Assembly (NCBI RefSeq): GCF_003688915.1 | Contig: NZ_REFU01000001.1 | Span: 2,170,001 to 2,234,000, forward strand | Length of the DNA: 64,000 bases | DNA from: Rhodococcus sp. SBT000017 | GTDB lineage: Bacteria; Actinomycetota; Actinomycetes; Mycobacteriales; Mycobacteriaceae | Reading direction: 5' to 3' | Shown here: in pieces, positions 45,253-54,255 of the stretch | Layout: each line of letters begins with the position of its first letter | How positions within the stretch are numbered: the first letter of the stretch is position 1 | Made by a program: the position numbers and the translations under genes | The notes under the pieces: model-generated | Seen by the model: only the letters and a program-made list of their open reading frames with translations | The model's database searches: none | What the model was told of the DNA's origin: nothing

Positions 45253-46017
45253 ATGCCGGTACGGATCGAGCGATCAGGCCCCGTCACCACCATCGTCCTG
45301 TCGCGCCCGGAGGCACGCAATGCCGTCGACGGCCCCACCGCCCAGGAGTTGATCCAGGCGTTCGAGGAGTTCGACGCCGACGAATCCGCCTCGGTGGCAG
45401 TCCTGTGGGGCGAGGGCGGCACCTTCTGCTCGGGAGCAGACCTCAAGGCCCTGGGCACACCGCGCTCGAATCACGCGACCGAACACGGGGACGGCCCGAT
45501 GGGCCCGACGCGAATGCGGTTGTCCAAGCCCGTCATCGCGGCAGTGTCGGGATACGCCGTCGCGGGCGGACTGGAACTCGCTCTGTGGTGTGACCTACGC
45601 ATCGCCGAGGACGACGCCACGTTCGGCGTGTTCTGCCGGCGCTGGGGCGTTCCGTTGATCGACGGCGGCACAGTGCGATTGCCGCGCATCGTCGGTACCG
45701 GCCGGGCGATGGACATGATCCTCACCGGTCGTGCCGTCGACGCCGAGGAGGCGTTGAACATCGGACTGATCACCAGGGTGGTCCCGGTGGGCCGAGCCCG
45801 GTCGGAAGCGGAGGCGTTGGCTGCCGAACTCGCGCTGTTGCCGCAGACCTGTATGCGTGAGGATCGACTGTCCCTGCTGGAACAGGACGGCCTCGACGAG
45901 GAGTCCGCCCTGAAGAACGAATTCCGGCATGGTGCCATCTCCATCAACGCCGACGCCCTCAGCGGCGCGAGCAGGTTCGCGTCGGGAGCGGGACGACACG
46001 GCACCGCGAGCCCGTGA
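45253..46017 (+). CDS. Enoyl-CoA hydratase / crotonase-family protein
   Basis: A 254-residue crotonase-fold enzyme. It has SRPEARNAVDGP, the oxyanion-hole block GEGGTFCSGADLKALG, and VSGYAVAGGLELALWCDLRIAEDDATFG with GVPLIDGGTVRLPRIVG. The second catalytic Glu position reads IDGG, so hydratase activity is plausible but other crotonase activities are possible. It is divergent from tetR and followed, with a GTGA overlap, by an HXXXD acyltransferase-like gene. Confidence 0.85.
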   Translation: MPVRIERSGPVTTIVLSRPEARNAVDGPTAQELIQAFEEFDADESASVAVLWGEGGTFCSGADLKALGTPRSNHATEHGDGPMGPTRMRLSKPVIAAVSGYAVAGGLELALWCDLRIAEDDATFGVFCRRWGVPLIDGGTVRLPRIVGTGRAMDMILTGRAVDAEEALNIGLITRVVPVGRARSEAEALAAELALLPQTCMREDRLSLLEQDGLDEESALKNEFRHGAISINADALSGASRFASGAGRHGTASP

Positions 46018-47261
46018 AATCCACACGACTGTCGGTGATCGACGAGATATTCCTCCGGACCCACCGCGGCTACGGAATTCCCATTGCGCTGCAGGGTATC
46101 TGGCGCACCACCGAGACGGTGAGCACGGCGGAACTCCGAAGGGTCCACGACGAAATGGCCGTCGGGCAACTCGGCCGTCGAGTCGGCAAGCCCCGTACAC
46201 CCGGGGCACGACTTCGATGGGACATCTCAATCGAATCGCTTCCGCTCGAGTACGGCACCGAGGCGGTCGACGACATCATCGGATGGGCCGATGCACAGGC
46301 AGACGTTCGACTCGACCCGCAGTACGGGCCCGGCTGGCGGTTGACGGCCGCGCCCGTTGCACACGGCGGCACCGTGCTGTCTCTGGTGTGTTCGCATGCG
46401 CTGGCCGATGCTCGCGAGCTCATCGACGCTGCCGCACAGGCATTCTCCGGATCGACACCGGTGCCGGTGCTGCAACCGGGCTCGGATGTGAAGGACGCGA
46501 TCTCGATGATCGTCACGGTTCTCCTACGATCCATCGCGGCGACGGCGAGATTGTGGGTCAGTAAGAAGGCCCGAGCAGAATTGCGGGCGTTCACCACCGC
46601 CGACAGCGGCGGTATCGCACCGCACCACGCACGCAGGATGCAGTCGGTGATCGTGGATATCGATGCTGCGGAGTGGGATTCGGCTGCGCGACGCGTCGGC
46701 GGATCAGCAAATTCGCTGTTCGTCTCCGTCGTCGCCGCCACGATGAGCGAACTCGGGTCGCCCGCGGTGACCGTCGACATTCCTTTTCGCACCGGGTCCG
46801 GTGATGCCAACGCGATCGGAATGGCCACCGTCGCCGTCCGCGGAGACGACTCGCCCGCGGCCATCCGCGCAGCGTGCAAGGCGGCGTTCGGCAAGCCCGT
46901 CGGAGCACCCGCAGGCTATCCACCCGAGATCGTCCAGCTGCTCCCCCACAGCGTCGCCGCGAAGCTGACGTCGACACCGGGGCGCGGAGAAGTGTTGTGC
47001 TCCAACATCGGCGACATTCCCGACGGCGTCACCGCACTGGGCTCCCACCGATCGTGCGGACTCGCGACCCGCGCGATCCATCCGAACCCGTCGGGCGCGC
47101 TGTCGACGATCAGGATGTCGACCTACCTCTCCCGCCTGGACGGCAACTACACACTCTCGCTCGTGTGCACCGACGACGCTCTGGCCGGGTCGACGGCCGA
47201 GCTCACCGCGGCCGTGCAACGAGCCCTGGCGACGCGGAATCTGGCCGCGAAACCCTGGTAG
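46014..47261 (+). CDS. HXXXD-type acyltransferase / condensation-like protein
   Basis: This 415-residue protein resembles the acyl-CoA-dependent acyltransferase superfamily (WS/DGAT, PapA and NRPS condensation folds). The catalytic motif HXXXD is His128-Ala-Leu-Ala-Asp132 in VCSHALADA. A later NIGDIPDG stretch matches the structural region around the second half of the tunnel. The start GTG (46014) overlaps the enoyl-CoA hydratase stop, so the two genes are translationally coupled. It may transfer an acyl group made in the same pathway; acceptor unknown. Confidence 0.7.
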   Translation: MKSTRLSVIDEIFLRTHRGYGIPIALQGIWRTTETVSTAELRRVHDEMAVGQLGRRVGKPRTPGARLRWDISIESLPLEYGTEAVDDIIGWADAQADVRLDPQYGPGWRLTAAPVAHGGTVLSLVCSHALADARELIDAAAQAFSGSTPVPVLQPGSDVKDAISMIVTVLLRSIAATARLWVSKKARAELRAFTTADSGGIAPHHARRMQSVIVDIDAAEWDSAARRVGGSANSLFVSVVAATMSELGSPAVTVDIPFRTGSGDANAIGMATVAVRGDDSPAAIRAACKAAFGKPVGAPAGYPPEIVQLLPHSVAAKLTSTPGRGEVLCSNIGDIPDGVTALGSHRSCGLATRAIHPNPSGALSTIRMSTYLSRLDGNYTLSLVCTDDALAGSTAELTAAVQRALATRNLAAKPW

Positions 47262-47277
47262 GTCTACCGTTGTCGCC

Positions 47278-47523
47278 ATGAACGAGCACGATATCCACAC
47301 CAAGATCCAGCAGCTCATCGCCACCGAGCACAAGCTTCGCACCGAGGCCCAGTCGGGCGACATCGACCCGGACACAGAAAAGGCCCAACTGGCATCGCTC
47401 GAGCACGCCCTCGACCAGTGCTGGGACCTGCTCCGCCAGCGTCGGGCTCGCATCGACGCAGGCAAGAACCCCGACACCGCAACCGCCAACAGCGTCGACC
47501 GGGTCGAGGGGTACTTGCAGTAG
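47278..47523 (+). CDS. DUF2630 small protein
   Basis: An 81-residue, mostly helical, charged protein matching the actinobacterial DUF2630 family (IHTKIQQLIATEHKLR, ASLEHALDQCWDLLRQRRA, ending NSVDRVEGYLQ). Function unknown. It ends next to the convergent SDR gene. A short cytoplasmic coiled coil is likely. Confidence 0.85.
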   Translation: MNEHDIHTKIQQLIATEHKLRTEAQSGDIDPDTEKAQLASLEHALDQCWDLLRQRRARIDAGKNPDTATANSVDRVEGYLQ

Positions 47524-48282
47524 TCAGACCATCCGATCCGTCAGCACGTTCGGCAGGAACCGCAGCGCCGCGTCGATGCCCCGCCACTTGAGTCCGGGTA
47601 GCGCGGCGCGGCGGGTTTCGCTCTCGATCGCGTCGACCATCGCCGATACTCCCTCGTCCAGAGTGGCTGTGAGAGCGGCACTGTCGCCCGCTTTGGCGGA
47701 CATGTCGGTGGCGATGAAGCCGGGCAGCAGGGTGGTGACGGCGATGTCGGTTCGCGACAGCTCCGTGGCCAACGATTCACCCAGCGAGGCCACCGCGGCT
47801 TTGCTGGCCGAGTAGGTCGCCTTGGCCCCCGGTAGTCCCCGGTCGGCGCTGATGGACGAGACGAACACCAGGTGCCCGCGTTTCTGCTCACGGAAGATCG
47901 ACAGCGCGGCCTCGGCCTGCGAGAGCGCCCCGATGAAGTTCGTTCGGGCGGTCTGCAGGTTGGCGTCAGCTCGCCCGGTACCGATCTTCGCGCCCTTACC
48001 GAGCCCGGCATTGACGATCACGCGATCGAGGCCGCCCAGTTCGTCGCGCAATTTTCCGAACACCTCACCCACCGCATCGTGATCGGTGACGTCGAGGGCT
48101 CGGACCACCACAGTGATGTTCGGGTTGTGGTGCATCAACTCGGCGCGAAGTTCGTCCAACCGCTCGACCCGCCGGGCGCAGAGCGCCAGATCCCGGCCCA
48201 TGCCTGCGAACCGTCGCGCCATTTCCTCACCGAGCCCCGAGCTCGCTCCGGTGATCAGAATCTTGTTCCGAGTGGTCGCCAT
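47524..48282 (-). CDS. Short-chain dehydrogenase/reductase
   Basis: A 252-residue classical SDR with the cofactor motif TGASSGLGEEMARRF near the N-terminus, the NAG motif (IVNAGLGKG), catalytic Ser in VSSISADRG and the YSASK catalytic Tyr/Lys. NADP(H) use is suggested by the basic residues after strand 2 (CARRVERL). The substrate is unknown. ATG 48282 (MATTRNK) is preferred over an upstream ATG at 48312, which would overlap the divergent flavoprotein gene. Confidence 0.9.
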   Translation of the reverse strand: MATTRNKILITGASSGLGEEMARRFAGMGRDLALCARRVERLDELRAELMHHNPNITVVVRALDVTDHDAVGEVFGKLRDELGGLDRVIVNAGLGKGAKIGTGRADANLQTARTNFIGALSQAEAALSIFREQKRGHLVFVSSISADRGLPGAKATYSASKAAVASLGESLATELSRTDIAVTTLLPGFIATDMSAKAGDSAALTATLDEGVSAMVDAIESETRRAALPGLKWRGIDAALRFLPNVLTDRMV

Positions 48283-48311
48283 AAGCGGCGAGCCTATGTC
48301 ACTGTGGAGCA

Positions 48312-49742
48312 ATGGCCTCAGAAAGCTCGGAATTCGATGTCATCGTCATCGGCGGTGGACCGGTCGGCGAGAATGCCGCGCAGTACGCGATTGCAGGCAG
48401 CGACCGCACCGCCGTGATCGTCGAGCAAGAACTGCTCGGCGGCGAATGCTCGTACTGGGCGTGCATGCCGAGCAAGGCGCTGCTGCGCCCCAGCGAGGTT
48501 CTCGACACCGCACGAAACATGCCGGGGGTCAAGGAACTGGTCGGCGATCAGCCCCTCGATGCCGACGCCGTCCTGGCCCGACGAGAGTCCTTCACCCACG
48601 GCCTCGACGATTCCTCCCAGATGACGTGGGCAGAGTCGGCAGGGATCTCCGTCATCCGCGGTCACGGACGCCTCACCGGGGAGAAAACCGTCGAGGTCGA
48701 CGGCCGTACGCTGACCGCGCGGCACGCAGTCGTTCTCGCCACCGGAACCACTGCATCGGTACCGAACACACCCGGCCTGCGCGACGCCCGGCCGTGGATC
48801 TCCCGCGATGCCACCAACATTCACGAGACCCCGGGTCATATCGCGATCATCGGCGGTGGCGTCGTCGCGACGGAAGCGGCCACCTGGTTGCTCTCGCTCG
48901 GGGCGAAGGTGACGATGATCGTGCGCGGCTCGTCGCTGCTGGCCGGCTCCGAGCCGTTCGCAGGCGAACTCGTCGCCGAGGCTCTGAAGAAGCGCGGCAC
49001 CACGATCATGCTCGACGCCTCCCTCGAGTCCGTGTCCCGAGAGAACCCGGCCGACACCGGCATCGGCCGGATCCACGGTGGCCCGGTCGGTCTCGTCGTC
49101 GACGGCACCGAGATCACGGTCGACGAAATTCTCGTCGCCGCGGGCCGCACTCCGGCGAGTGCGGACCTCGGGTTGTCCACTCTCGGACTCGAGGAGGGGC
49201 GCTACATCGACGTCGACGATCATCTGAACGTTCCCGGCCACGAGTGGCTCTACGCGGTGGGCGACGTCAACGGACGAGCGCCGCTGACGCACATGGGCAA
49301 ATACCAGGGCCGGGTGGCCGGCGACGTCATCGCCACCAGGGCCGAGGGAAAGCCGTTGGACAGCAAGAGATTCCGTGCAACTGCGGATCACCGTCAGGTT
49401 CCCCAAGTGGTGTTCACTCCGCTCGAGGTGGCCTCCGTCGGGCTGACCGAGGCCACGGCCAGGGCGGCGGGCATCGACGTCGAGATCGTCGCGCAGGACA
49501 TCGCCGTCGCGGGTTCGTCTCTGCAGCAGGACGATTACTCGGGGCGCGCACAGCTGGTGATCGACCGCGCCGCCGACACGATAGTCGGCGCGACCTTCGT
49601 CGGTCCGGGTGTCGCAGAACTGGTCCACGCGGCCACTGTGGCTGTGGTCGGCAAGGTTTCGCTCGACGACCTGTGGCATGCGGTGCCGTCGTACCCGACG
49701 GTCAGCGAAATCTGGCTTCGGCTGCTCGAATCTCGTCGCTGA
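48312..49742 (+). CDS. Pyridine nucleotide-disulfide oxidoreductase
   Basis: A 476-residue flavoprotein of the Lpd/mercuric reductase group. It has the FAD motif VIGGGPVGENAAQYA, the redox-active disulfide in GGECSYWACMPSKAL, an NAD(P) motif IIGGGVVATEAATWL and the ATGTTASVPNTPG block. The C-terminal dimer region HAVPSYPTVSEIW keeps the His-Pro-Thr-Glu active-site pattern. It could be a dihydrolipoyl-dehydrogenase-like or quinone/thiol reductase; no lipoyl-complex genes are adjacent. It is divergent from the SDR gene. Confidence 0.88.
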   Translation: MASESSEFDVIVIGGGPVGENAAQYAIAGSDRTAVIVEQELLGGECSYWACMPSKALLRPSEVLDTARNMPGVKELVGDQPLDADAVLARRESFTHGLDDSSQMTWAESAGISVIRGHGRLTGEKTVEVDGRTLTARHAVVLATGTTASVPNTPGLRDARPWISRDATNIHETPGHIAIIGGGVVATEAATWLLSLGAKVTMIVRGSSLLAGSEPFAGELVAEALKKRGTTIMLDASLESVSRENPADTGIGRIHGGPVGLVVDGTEITVDEILVAAGRTPASADLGLSTLGLEEGRYIDVDDHLNVPGHEWLYAVGDVNGRAPLTHMGKYQGRVAGDVIATRAEGKPLDSKRFRATADHRQVPQVVFTPLEVASVGLTEATARAAGIDVEIVAQDIAVAGSSLQQDDYSGRAQLVIDRAADTIVGATFVGPGVAELVHAATVAVVGKVSLDDLWHAVPSYPTVSEIWLRLLESRR

Positions 49743-49768
49743 GTAATCGAACGGGCACAATTGCCGGC

Positions 49769-50356
49769 ATGGAATACGAGCGGGGTTTCGAGAGACTGGT
49801 CAACTTCAGCGACGCCGTGGTCGCCATTGCCGCAACACTGCTCATTCTTCCCTTGGTGGAGCTGGCCGAACCGGACGACAGTGCACAATTCGTCGATATT
49901 CTGCGTGATCACGGCGTCGAGCTGTTCGCATTCGTGCTCAGCTTTCTGATCATCTTCTCGCAGTGGCTGAGCCATCATCGCGTGTTCCGCAACCTGGTCG
50001 GCTACACCCGCGGTCTGATGTGGGTGAACTTCGTCTGGTTGCTCGCGATCGTGTTCCTGCCGTTCCCCACCAAGTTGATCGCCGAGAAGAGCGGGTACGA
50101 CGCGAGCGCGGCGCCGCTGTATGTCGCGACCATCGCAGTGTCGGTCATCGCGATGTTCGTTGCCGATGTCATCGTCTCCCGGCATCCGAACATCGTCGCC
50201 GACGACGCACCGAGCCACGGCAGCGTGCGCAACGGCGCGATCACCTCGGTTCTCATCCTGGTCGCCCTCGGACTGGCGTTCACGCCGTTGGGCCTGTGGT
50301 CGCTGCTCGTTCTGTTGCTGACAGCACCGATCAACCGCCTCCTCGGCCGTGTGTGA
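49769..50356 (+). CDS. TMEM175-family potassium channel-like protein
   Basis: A 195-residue protein with six membrane helices and the TMEM175/DUF1211 signature near the N-terminus (RLVNFSDAVVAIAATLLILPL), where the FSDAV segment corresponds to the conserved FSD of the first pore helix. Bacterial TMEM175 proteins form tetrameric K+ leak channels. The length fits the prokaryotic single-domain form. It follows the disulfide oxidoreductase gene by 26 bp on the same strand. The ATG at 49769 has no good ribosome-binding site. Confidence 0.85.
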   Translation: MEYERGFERLVNFSDAVVAIAATLLILPLVELAEPDDSAQFVDILRDHGVELFAFVLSFLIIFSQWLSHHRVFRNLVGYTRGLMWVNFVWLLAIVFLPFPTKLIAEKSGYDASAAPLYVATIAVSVIAMFVADVIVSRHPNIVADDAPSHGSVRNGAITSVLILVALGLAFTPLGLWSLLVLLLTAPINRLLGRV

Positions 50357-50372
50357 CGAGTAGATTGGTCGG

Positions 50373-51149
50373 GTGACCACCGAGAGCGCGTCGAAGCAGC
50401 AACCGCTTCTCGTGCTGGGCAAGATCACCGAGATTCTCGACGCCTTCTCGTTCGACCGTCCGTCGATGACGCTCGGTGAGATCCAACAGACCACCGGCCT
50501 GCCCACCTCGACGGTGCAGCGCCTCGTCACCAACCTTGTGCAGCAAGGATTTCTGGACCGGGGCGGCGATCGCATTCGCATCGGGGTGCGGATGGCCTAC
50601 TGGGCGGCGACGGCGACCAAGGACCTCGACGTGCTGTCGGTCGTCAACCCTGTGCTCAAGGACATGCGGGATCTGACCACCGAGACCGCGTGTTTCTTTC
50701 GGCCGGAGCAGAACTACCGCGTGTGTGTCGCCATCGCCGAGACCCGCCATGCATTGCGCCGGGACATGTACGTCGGCAAGGTGATCCCGCTCAGCGCGGG
50801 ATCGGCCAGCCGCGTCCTGCTGGCCTGGGACGACGAGCTGGCCGAGCGTGTCCTCTCCCGTGAACTCGAATCGATGACCGCGCAGACGGTGACCGAAGCC
50901 GAGACGATGCGAACCCTGTTGGCGCAGACCAGAGCCGACGGCTACGCGATCACCACCGGCGAGCGCGAGACCGGCGCGTCGGGACTGTCCGCACCGGTGT
51001 TCGATTCGGCCGCGGACACCGTCGGTGCCGTCACCATCAGCGGACCTACATTGCGGATGCCGCAGTCGCAGTGCGAGGACTGGGTGGATCTGCTGATCTC
51101 CCACGCCGAGCGGATCACGAGAACCCTCGGCGGCCGCTATCCCGCGTGA
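50373..51149 (+). CDS. IclR-family transcriptional regulator
   Basis: A 258-residue regulator with an N-terminal winged helix (LGKITEILDAFSF, TLGEIQQTTGLPTSTVQRLVTNL, residues about 15-60) and a C-terminal IclR effector domain (PLSAGSASRVLLAW, GERETGASGLSAPVFD). GTG start at 50373. It converges with the 2-hydroxyacid dehydrogenase gene, overlapping by 13 bp, and by context probably controls the adjacent GntP/CoA-transferase/lyase operon. The ligand is likely a carboxylate. Confidence 0.9.
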   Translation: MTTESASKQQPLLVLGKITEILDAFSFDRPSMTLGEIQQTTGLPTSTVQRLVTNLVQQGFLDRGGDRIRIGVRMAYWAATATKDLDVLSVVNPVLKDMRDLTTETACFFRPEQNYRVCVAIAETRHALRRDMYVGKVIPLSAGSASRVLLAWDDELAERVLSRELESMTAQTVTEAETMRTLLAQTRADGYAITTGERETGASGLSAPVFDSAADTVGAVTISGPTLRMPQSQCEDWVDLLISHAERITRTLGGRYPA

Positions 51150-52126
51150 GACCAGGCGTCGGGATTCACCGGATGCGGAGGCATCGAACCGCCGAACATC
51201 GCCGCTGCGTTGGTAGCGCACAGCCGCGCCATCTCCGAACGCACCGACACCGTCGCGCTCCCCACATGTGGGAGTAGCACCGTGTTGGGCAGATCCGCCA
51301 GGCCGGGCTCGAGAGATGGCTCGCGCTCGTAGACGTCCAATCCTGCTGCGGCAACGGTCCCCTCGCGAAGCGCGGTCACCAGAGCGGCCTCGTCGATCAC
51401 CGGTCCTCGCGCGGTGTTGATCACGATCGCCGACGGTTTCATCGCCCCGAGTACGGTGGCGTCCACCAGATGGTGGGTGGAGTCCGACAGCGGAACATGC
51501 AGGGACAGAAAGTCGCTGGTCGTGACGATCTCGTCCCAGGATGCGTGCTCGACGCGACCGTCGAACTCGCCGAGCTCGTTCTCGGAGACCGTACGGTCGC
51601 CGGGTGGGCGCGGACAGAACTTGACCGTCATACCGAAGCCCAGTGCCCGACGCGCGGTGGCGCGGGCAATGCGGCCGAAGCCGGCCAGCCCCAGCACCCG
51701 GCCCGAGACATCGCTGCCGAGAAGCAGTTCGGGCTCCCACCCGGTGAACGAGCCGGAGCGGACGAACGCATCGGCCTCGACGGCTCGGCGGGCCGTGGAC
51801 AGGATGAGCAGCATCGCGATGTCGGCGGTCGAATCCGTCAGCACCCCGGGCGTATTGGCGACGGTGATGCCGCGTTCGGTTGCGGCTCCGATGTTGATGT
51901 TGTCGAATCCGACGGCGTAGTTCGATATCCCGACCAGGGATGCCGAGGCCAGCAGCGCCGCGTCGAACCGATCACGCAACTGGGAAACGACAACGGAGTA
52001 GTCCCCCGAGGCGCAGGCGTCGACCAACTGATCGTGATCGACCTCCCGCAGGTCGACGTCGCCCGCGGCGCGCAGGATGTCCATGCCCGGTGCCGGGATC
52101 TCGGTGGTGACGAGGATGCGGCTCAT
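51137..52126 (-). CDS. D-isomer-specific 2-hydroxyacid dehydrogenase
   Basis: This 329-residue NAD(P)-dependent dehydrogenase has the nucleotide-binding turn RVLGLAGFGRIARATA, the SLHVPLSDSTHHLV block, INTARGPVIDE with the catalytic Arg, and LLPHVGSATVSVR with the catalytic His. It should interconvert a 2-hydroxyacid and 2-oxoacid such as glycerate/hydroxypyruvate or glyoxylate. The ATG at 52126 overlaps the stop of the upstream lyase gene (ATGA). Last gene of a four-gene operon that starts near 55.7 kb. Confidence 0.9.
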   Translation of the reverse strand: MSRILVTTEIPAPGMDILRAAGDVDLREVDHDQLVDACASGDYSVVVSQLRDRFDAALLASASLVGISNYAVGFDNINIGAATERGITVANTPGVLTDSTADIAMLLILSTARRAVEADAFVRSGSFTGWEPELLLGSDVSGRVLGLAGFGRIARATARRALGFGMTVKFCPRPPGDRTVSENELGEFDGRVEHASWDEIVTTSDFLSLHVPLSDSTHHLVDATVLGAMKPSAIVINTARGPVIDEAALVTALREGTVAAAGLDVYEREPSLEPGLADLPNTVLLPHVGSATVSVRSEMARLCATNAAAMFGGSMPPHPVNPDAWSHAG

Positions 52127-53046
52127 ACGACCCACTCGAAAGCACGCGCCTCGGACCGTGCACCCTGAACGGTTTTCGATCGCATGGGCTCGCCCAGTTC
52201 GGTGAGCAGTTCCTCGGACAGGTCCACCATGGTCGCCAACGTTTTCGGCTCGAACCAGTCCGGCCGGGTGGCGAAGAGGATGTCCTCCGACGAGGTGTTA
52301 CCGCTGGCCCCCGGAGCGAATGGGCAACCGCCGAGTCCGCCGAGCGAACCGTCGACCATCGTTGCTCCGGCAGAGATCGCGGCGAGAGTGTTCGCGACGC
52401 CCAGGCCCCATGTGTCGTGACCGTGGAACACCACTCTGCGGTCGGGGGTTTCCGCGCGGACCCGCGAGATCAGCGACGAGACCTGCACCGGAACCGCCTG
52501 CCCGAGGGTGTCGCAGATGACGATATCCGTTGCACCGGTTGCTCGTTCGTCGTTGGCGATCTCGATGACCCGGTCCGGCTGCACCTGCCCCTCGAATGGG
52601 CAGGTGAAGGAGGTCGCGATACACAGCTCGATTTCACCTCCCACCGATCGAGTGATGTCGACGGCGTCGGGCATCGCAGCCAGCGACACCTCGGTGGTAC
52701 GGCCGATGTTGGCCTGATTGTGCGAGTCCGACGCGGAGAAGCAGTACTGGAAATTGCGGGCCCCGGCGGCAGCGGCCTTCTCGACGTGACGGGGAATGGC
52801 GACCCACACCCAGCATCGTGCGAGTTCGGCGGCGGTGAGCTCACCGATCACCTCGAGGGTGTTGGCCATCGGGGGCACCTTGTCGCCCCGCGCCATCGAT
52901 CCGATTTCGAGTGAAGGCACGCCGAGTTCGATGAGGGCCCTGATGATCTCGAGCTTTCGTTCGGTGGAGAGCATCTTGCCCGTGAGCTGCAGGCCGTCGC
53001 GCATCGTGACGTCGCGAAGCTCGGCGGCGGGAGCGAATCGGTACAT
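52123..53046 (-). CDS. HMG-CoA lyase-like enzyme
   Basis: A 307-residue TIM-barrel lyase of the hydroxymethylglutaryl-CoA lyase family. It has RDVTMRDGLQ at the start, the metal-binding FHGHDTWGLGVAN, and the signature GSLGGLGGCPFAPGASGN with the active-site Cys. It cleaves a 3-hydroxy-3-methyl (or related 3-hydroxy) acyl-CoA into acetyl-CoA and a keto acid. The CoA-transferase next door would make the CoA thioester. The usual RDGLQNE reads RDGLQLTG, so the substrate may differ from HMG-CoA. Coupled to the dehydrogenase downstream. Confidence 0.88.
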   Translation of the reverse strand: MYRFAPAAELRDVTMRDGLQLTGKMLSTERKLEIIRALIELGVPSLEIGSMARGDKVPPMANTLEVIGELTAAELARCWVWVAIPRHVEKAAAAGARNFQYCFSASDSHNQANIGRTTEVSLAAMPDAVDITRSVGGEIELCIATSFTCPFEGQVQPDRVIEIANDERATGATDIVICDTLGQAVPVQVSSLISRVRAETPDRRVVFHGHDTWGLGVANTLAAISAGATMVDGSLGGLGGCPFAPGASGNTSSEDILFATRPDWFEPKTLATMVDLSEELLTELGEPMRSKTVQGARSEARAFEWVV

Positions 53047-54255
53047 CTAGAGGCCCATCTCTTCGTCGGTGCGGCCGAGCAGAGTCGACAGTACTTCCCT
53101 GGTGTGTTCGCCGAGATCCGGTCCGACCGAACGAATCGGCAGGGACGCGTCACCGATCACCGGGACGACGCCGACGAAGCCGACGTCGGTGGGCTCGTCG
53201 GCTCCGGTGTCGACCGGGAAGTGCTGAATCATGTTGCGGGCGGCGTACTGTTCGTCGGCGACGATGTCCGCCGCGGTGTAGATCGGACCCGACGGCACCC
53301 CGGCGGCGTCGAGAATCTTCAAAGCCTGCTCGCGAGAATGCAATCCGGTCCAGGCCGAGATGGCTGCGTCCAACTCGTCGCGTCGACGCCACCGGCCGGC
53401 GTTGGACACCAGGTCCGGGTCGGCTCCCAGATCGGGACGATCGATGGTCTCCATGTAGCGCTGGAAGATCGCGTCGCCGTTGCCGGCGATGATGATCGAA
53501 TGACCGTCGTTGCACGGGTAGGCGTTCGAGGGTGCGATGCCTTCCATCCGGCCGCCGGTGCGCTCGCGTTCGACACCGTAGGCGAGGTAGTCCGGAATCA
53601 GTGATTCCATCATCGACAGAATCGATTCGTTCAGCGCCACATCGATGGAACGCTGTGCCAGCGACAAGTCCGGTGCCTGCGCCGCGCGCTGGGTCTGCCG
53701 TTGAAACAGGGCCATGACGCATCCGAACGCCGCGTACAGCCCGGCGATGGAGTCTCCGATCGACACTCCTACCCGGACGGGCGGCCGATCCGGATCACCC
53801 ACGAGATTGCGGAAGCCGCCGTATGCCTCTGCGACGGCAGCGAATCCGGGTCGCTGCGACATGGGGCCCGTCTGGCCGAAGGCCGAGATGCGCGTGATGA
53901 TCAATTCGGGGTTGGCTGCGCTGAGCACTTCCGGGGAGATACCCCATTTCTCCAGTGTGCCGGGCCGGAAGTTCTCGAGCACGATGTCGCACTTCGCTGC
54001 GAGGTCGACGACGTCCTTGCGGCCCTGTTCGGTACGCAGGTCGAGCACGATCGACTTCTTGTTGCGGTTGATCGTGCGATAGAGCATCGACGTGGTGCCG
54101 GAGTACAGCCGCCAGTTGCGAAGCTCGTCGCCGGTTCCCGGCCGTTCGACCTTGATGACCTCGGCACCGAAGTCGGCGAGCATGCGCGCCGCAGTGGGGG
54201 CGGCGATGTAGTTGCCGAGCTCGAGAACTCGAACTCCGCTGAGCGGCAGTGCCAT
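53047..54255 (-). CDS. CaiB/Frc-family acyl-CoA transferase
   Basis: A 402-residue class III CoA-transferase, with the opening VRVLELGNYIAAPTAARMLADFGAEVIKVE typical in length and content (N-terminal 30 residues). It also has CDIVLENFRPGTLEKWG, ISAFGQTGPMSQRPGF and the C-terminal AGVPSGPIYTAADI block. It moves CoA between carboxylic acids. The ATG at 54255 is preceded by AAAGGA at 5 nt. The frame of the upstream permease runs through the first 355 nt of this gene without a stop. The stop codon abuts the HMG-lyase-like start. Confidence 0.9.
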   Translation of the reverse strand: MALPLSGVRVLELGNYIAAPTAARMLADFGAEVIKVERPGTGDELRNWRLYSGTTSMLYRTINRNKKSIVLDLRTEQGRKDVVDLAAKCDIVLENFRPGTLEKWGISPEVLSAANPELIITRISAFGQTGPMSQRPGFAAVAEAYGGFRNLVGDPDRPPVRVGVSIGDSIAGLYAAFGCVMALFQRQTQRAAQAPDLSLAQRSIDVALNESILSMMESLIPDYLAYGVERERTGGRMEGIAPSNAYPCNDGHSIIIAGNGDAIFQRYMETIDRPDLGADPDLVSNAGRWRRRDELDAAISAWTGLHSREQALKILDAAGVPSGPIYTAADIVADEQYAARNMIQHFPVDTGADEPTDVGFVGVVPVIGDASLPIRSVGPDLGEHTREVLSTLLGRTDEEMGL

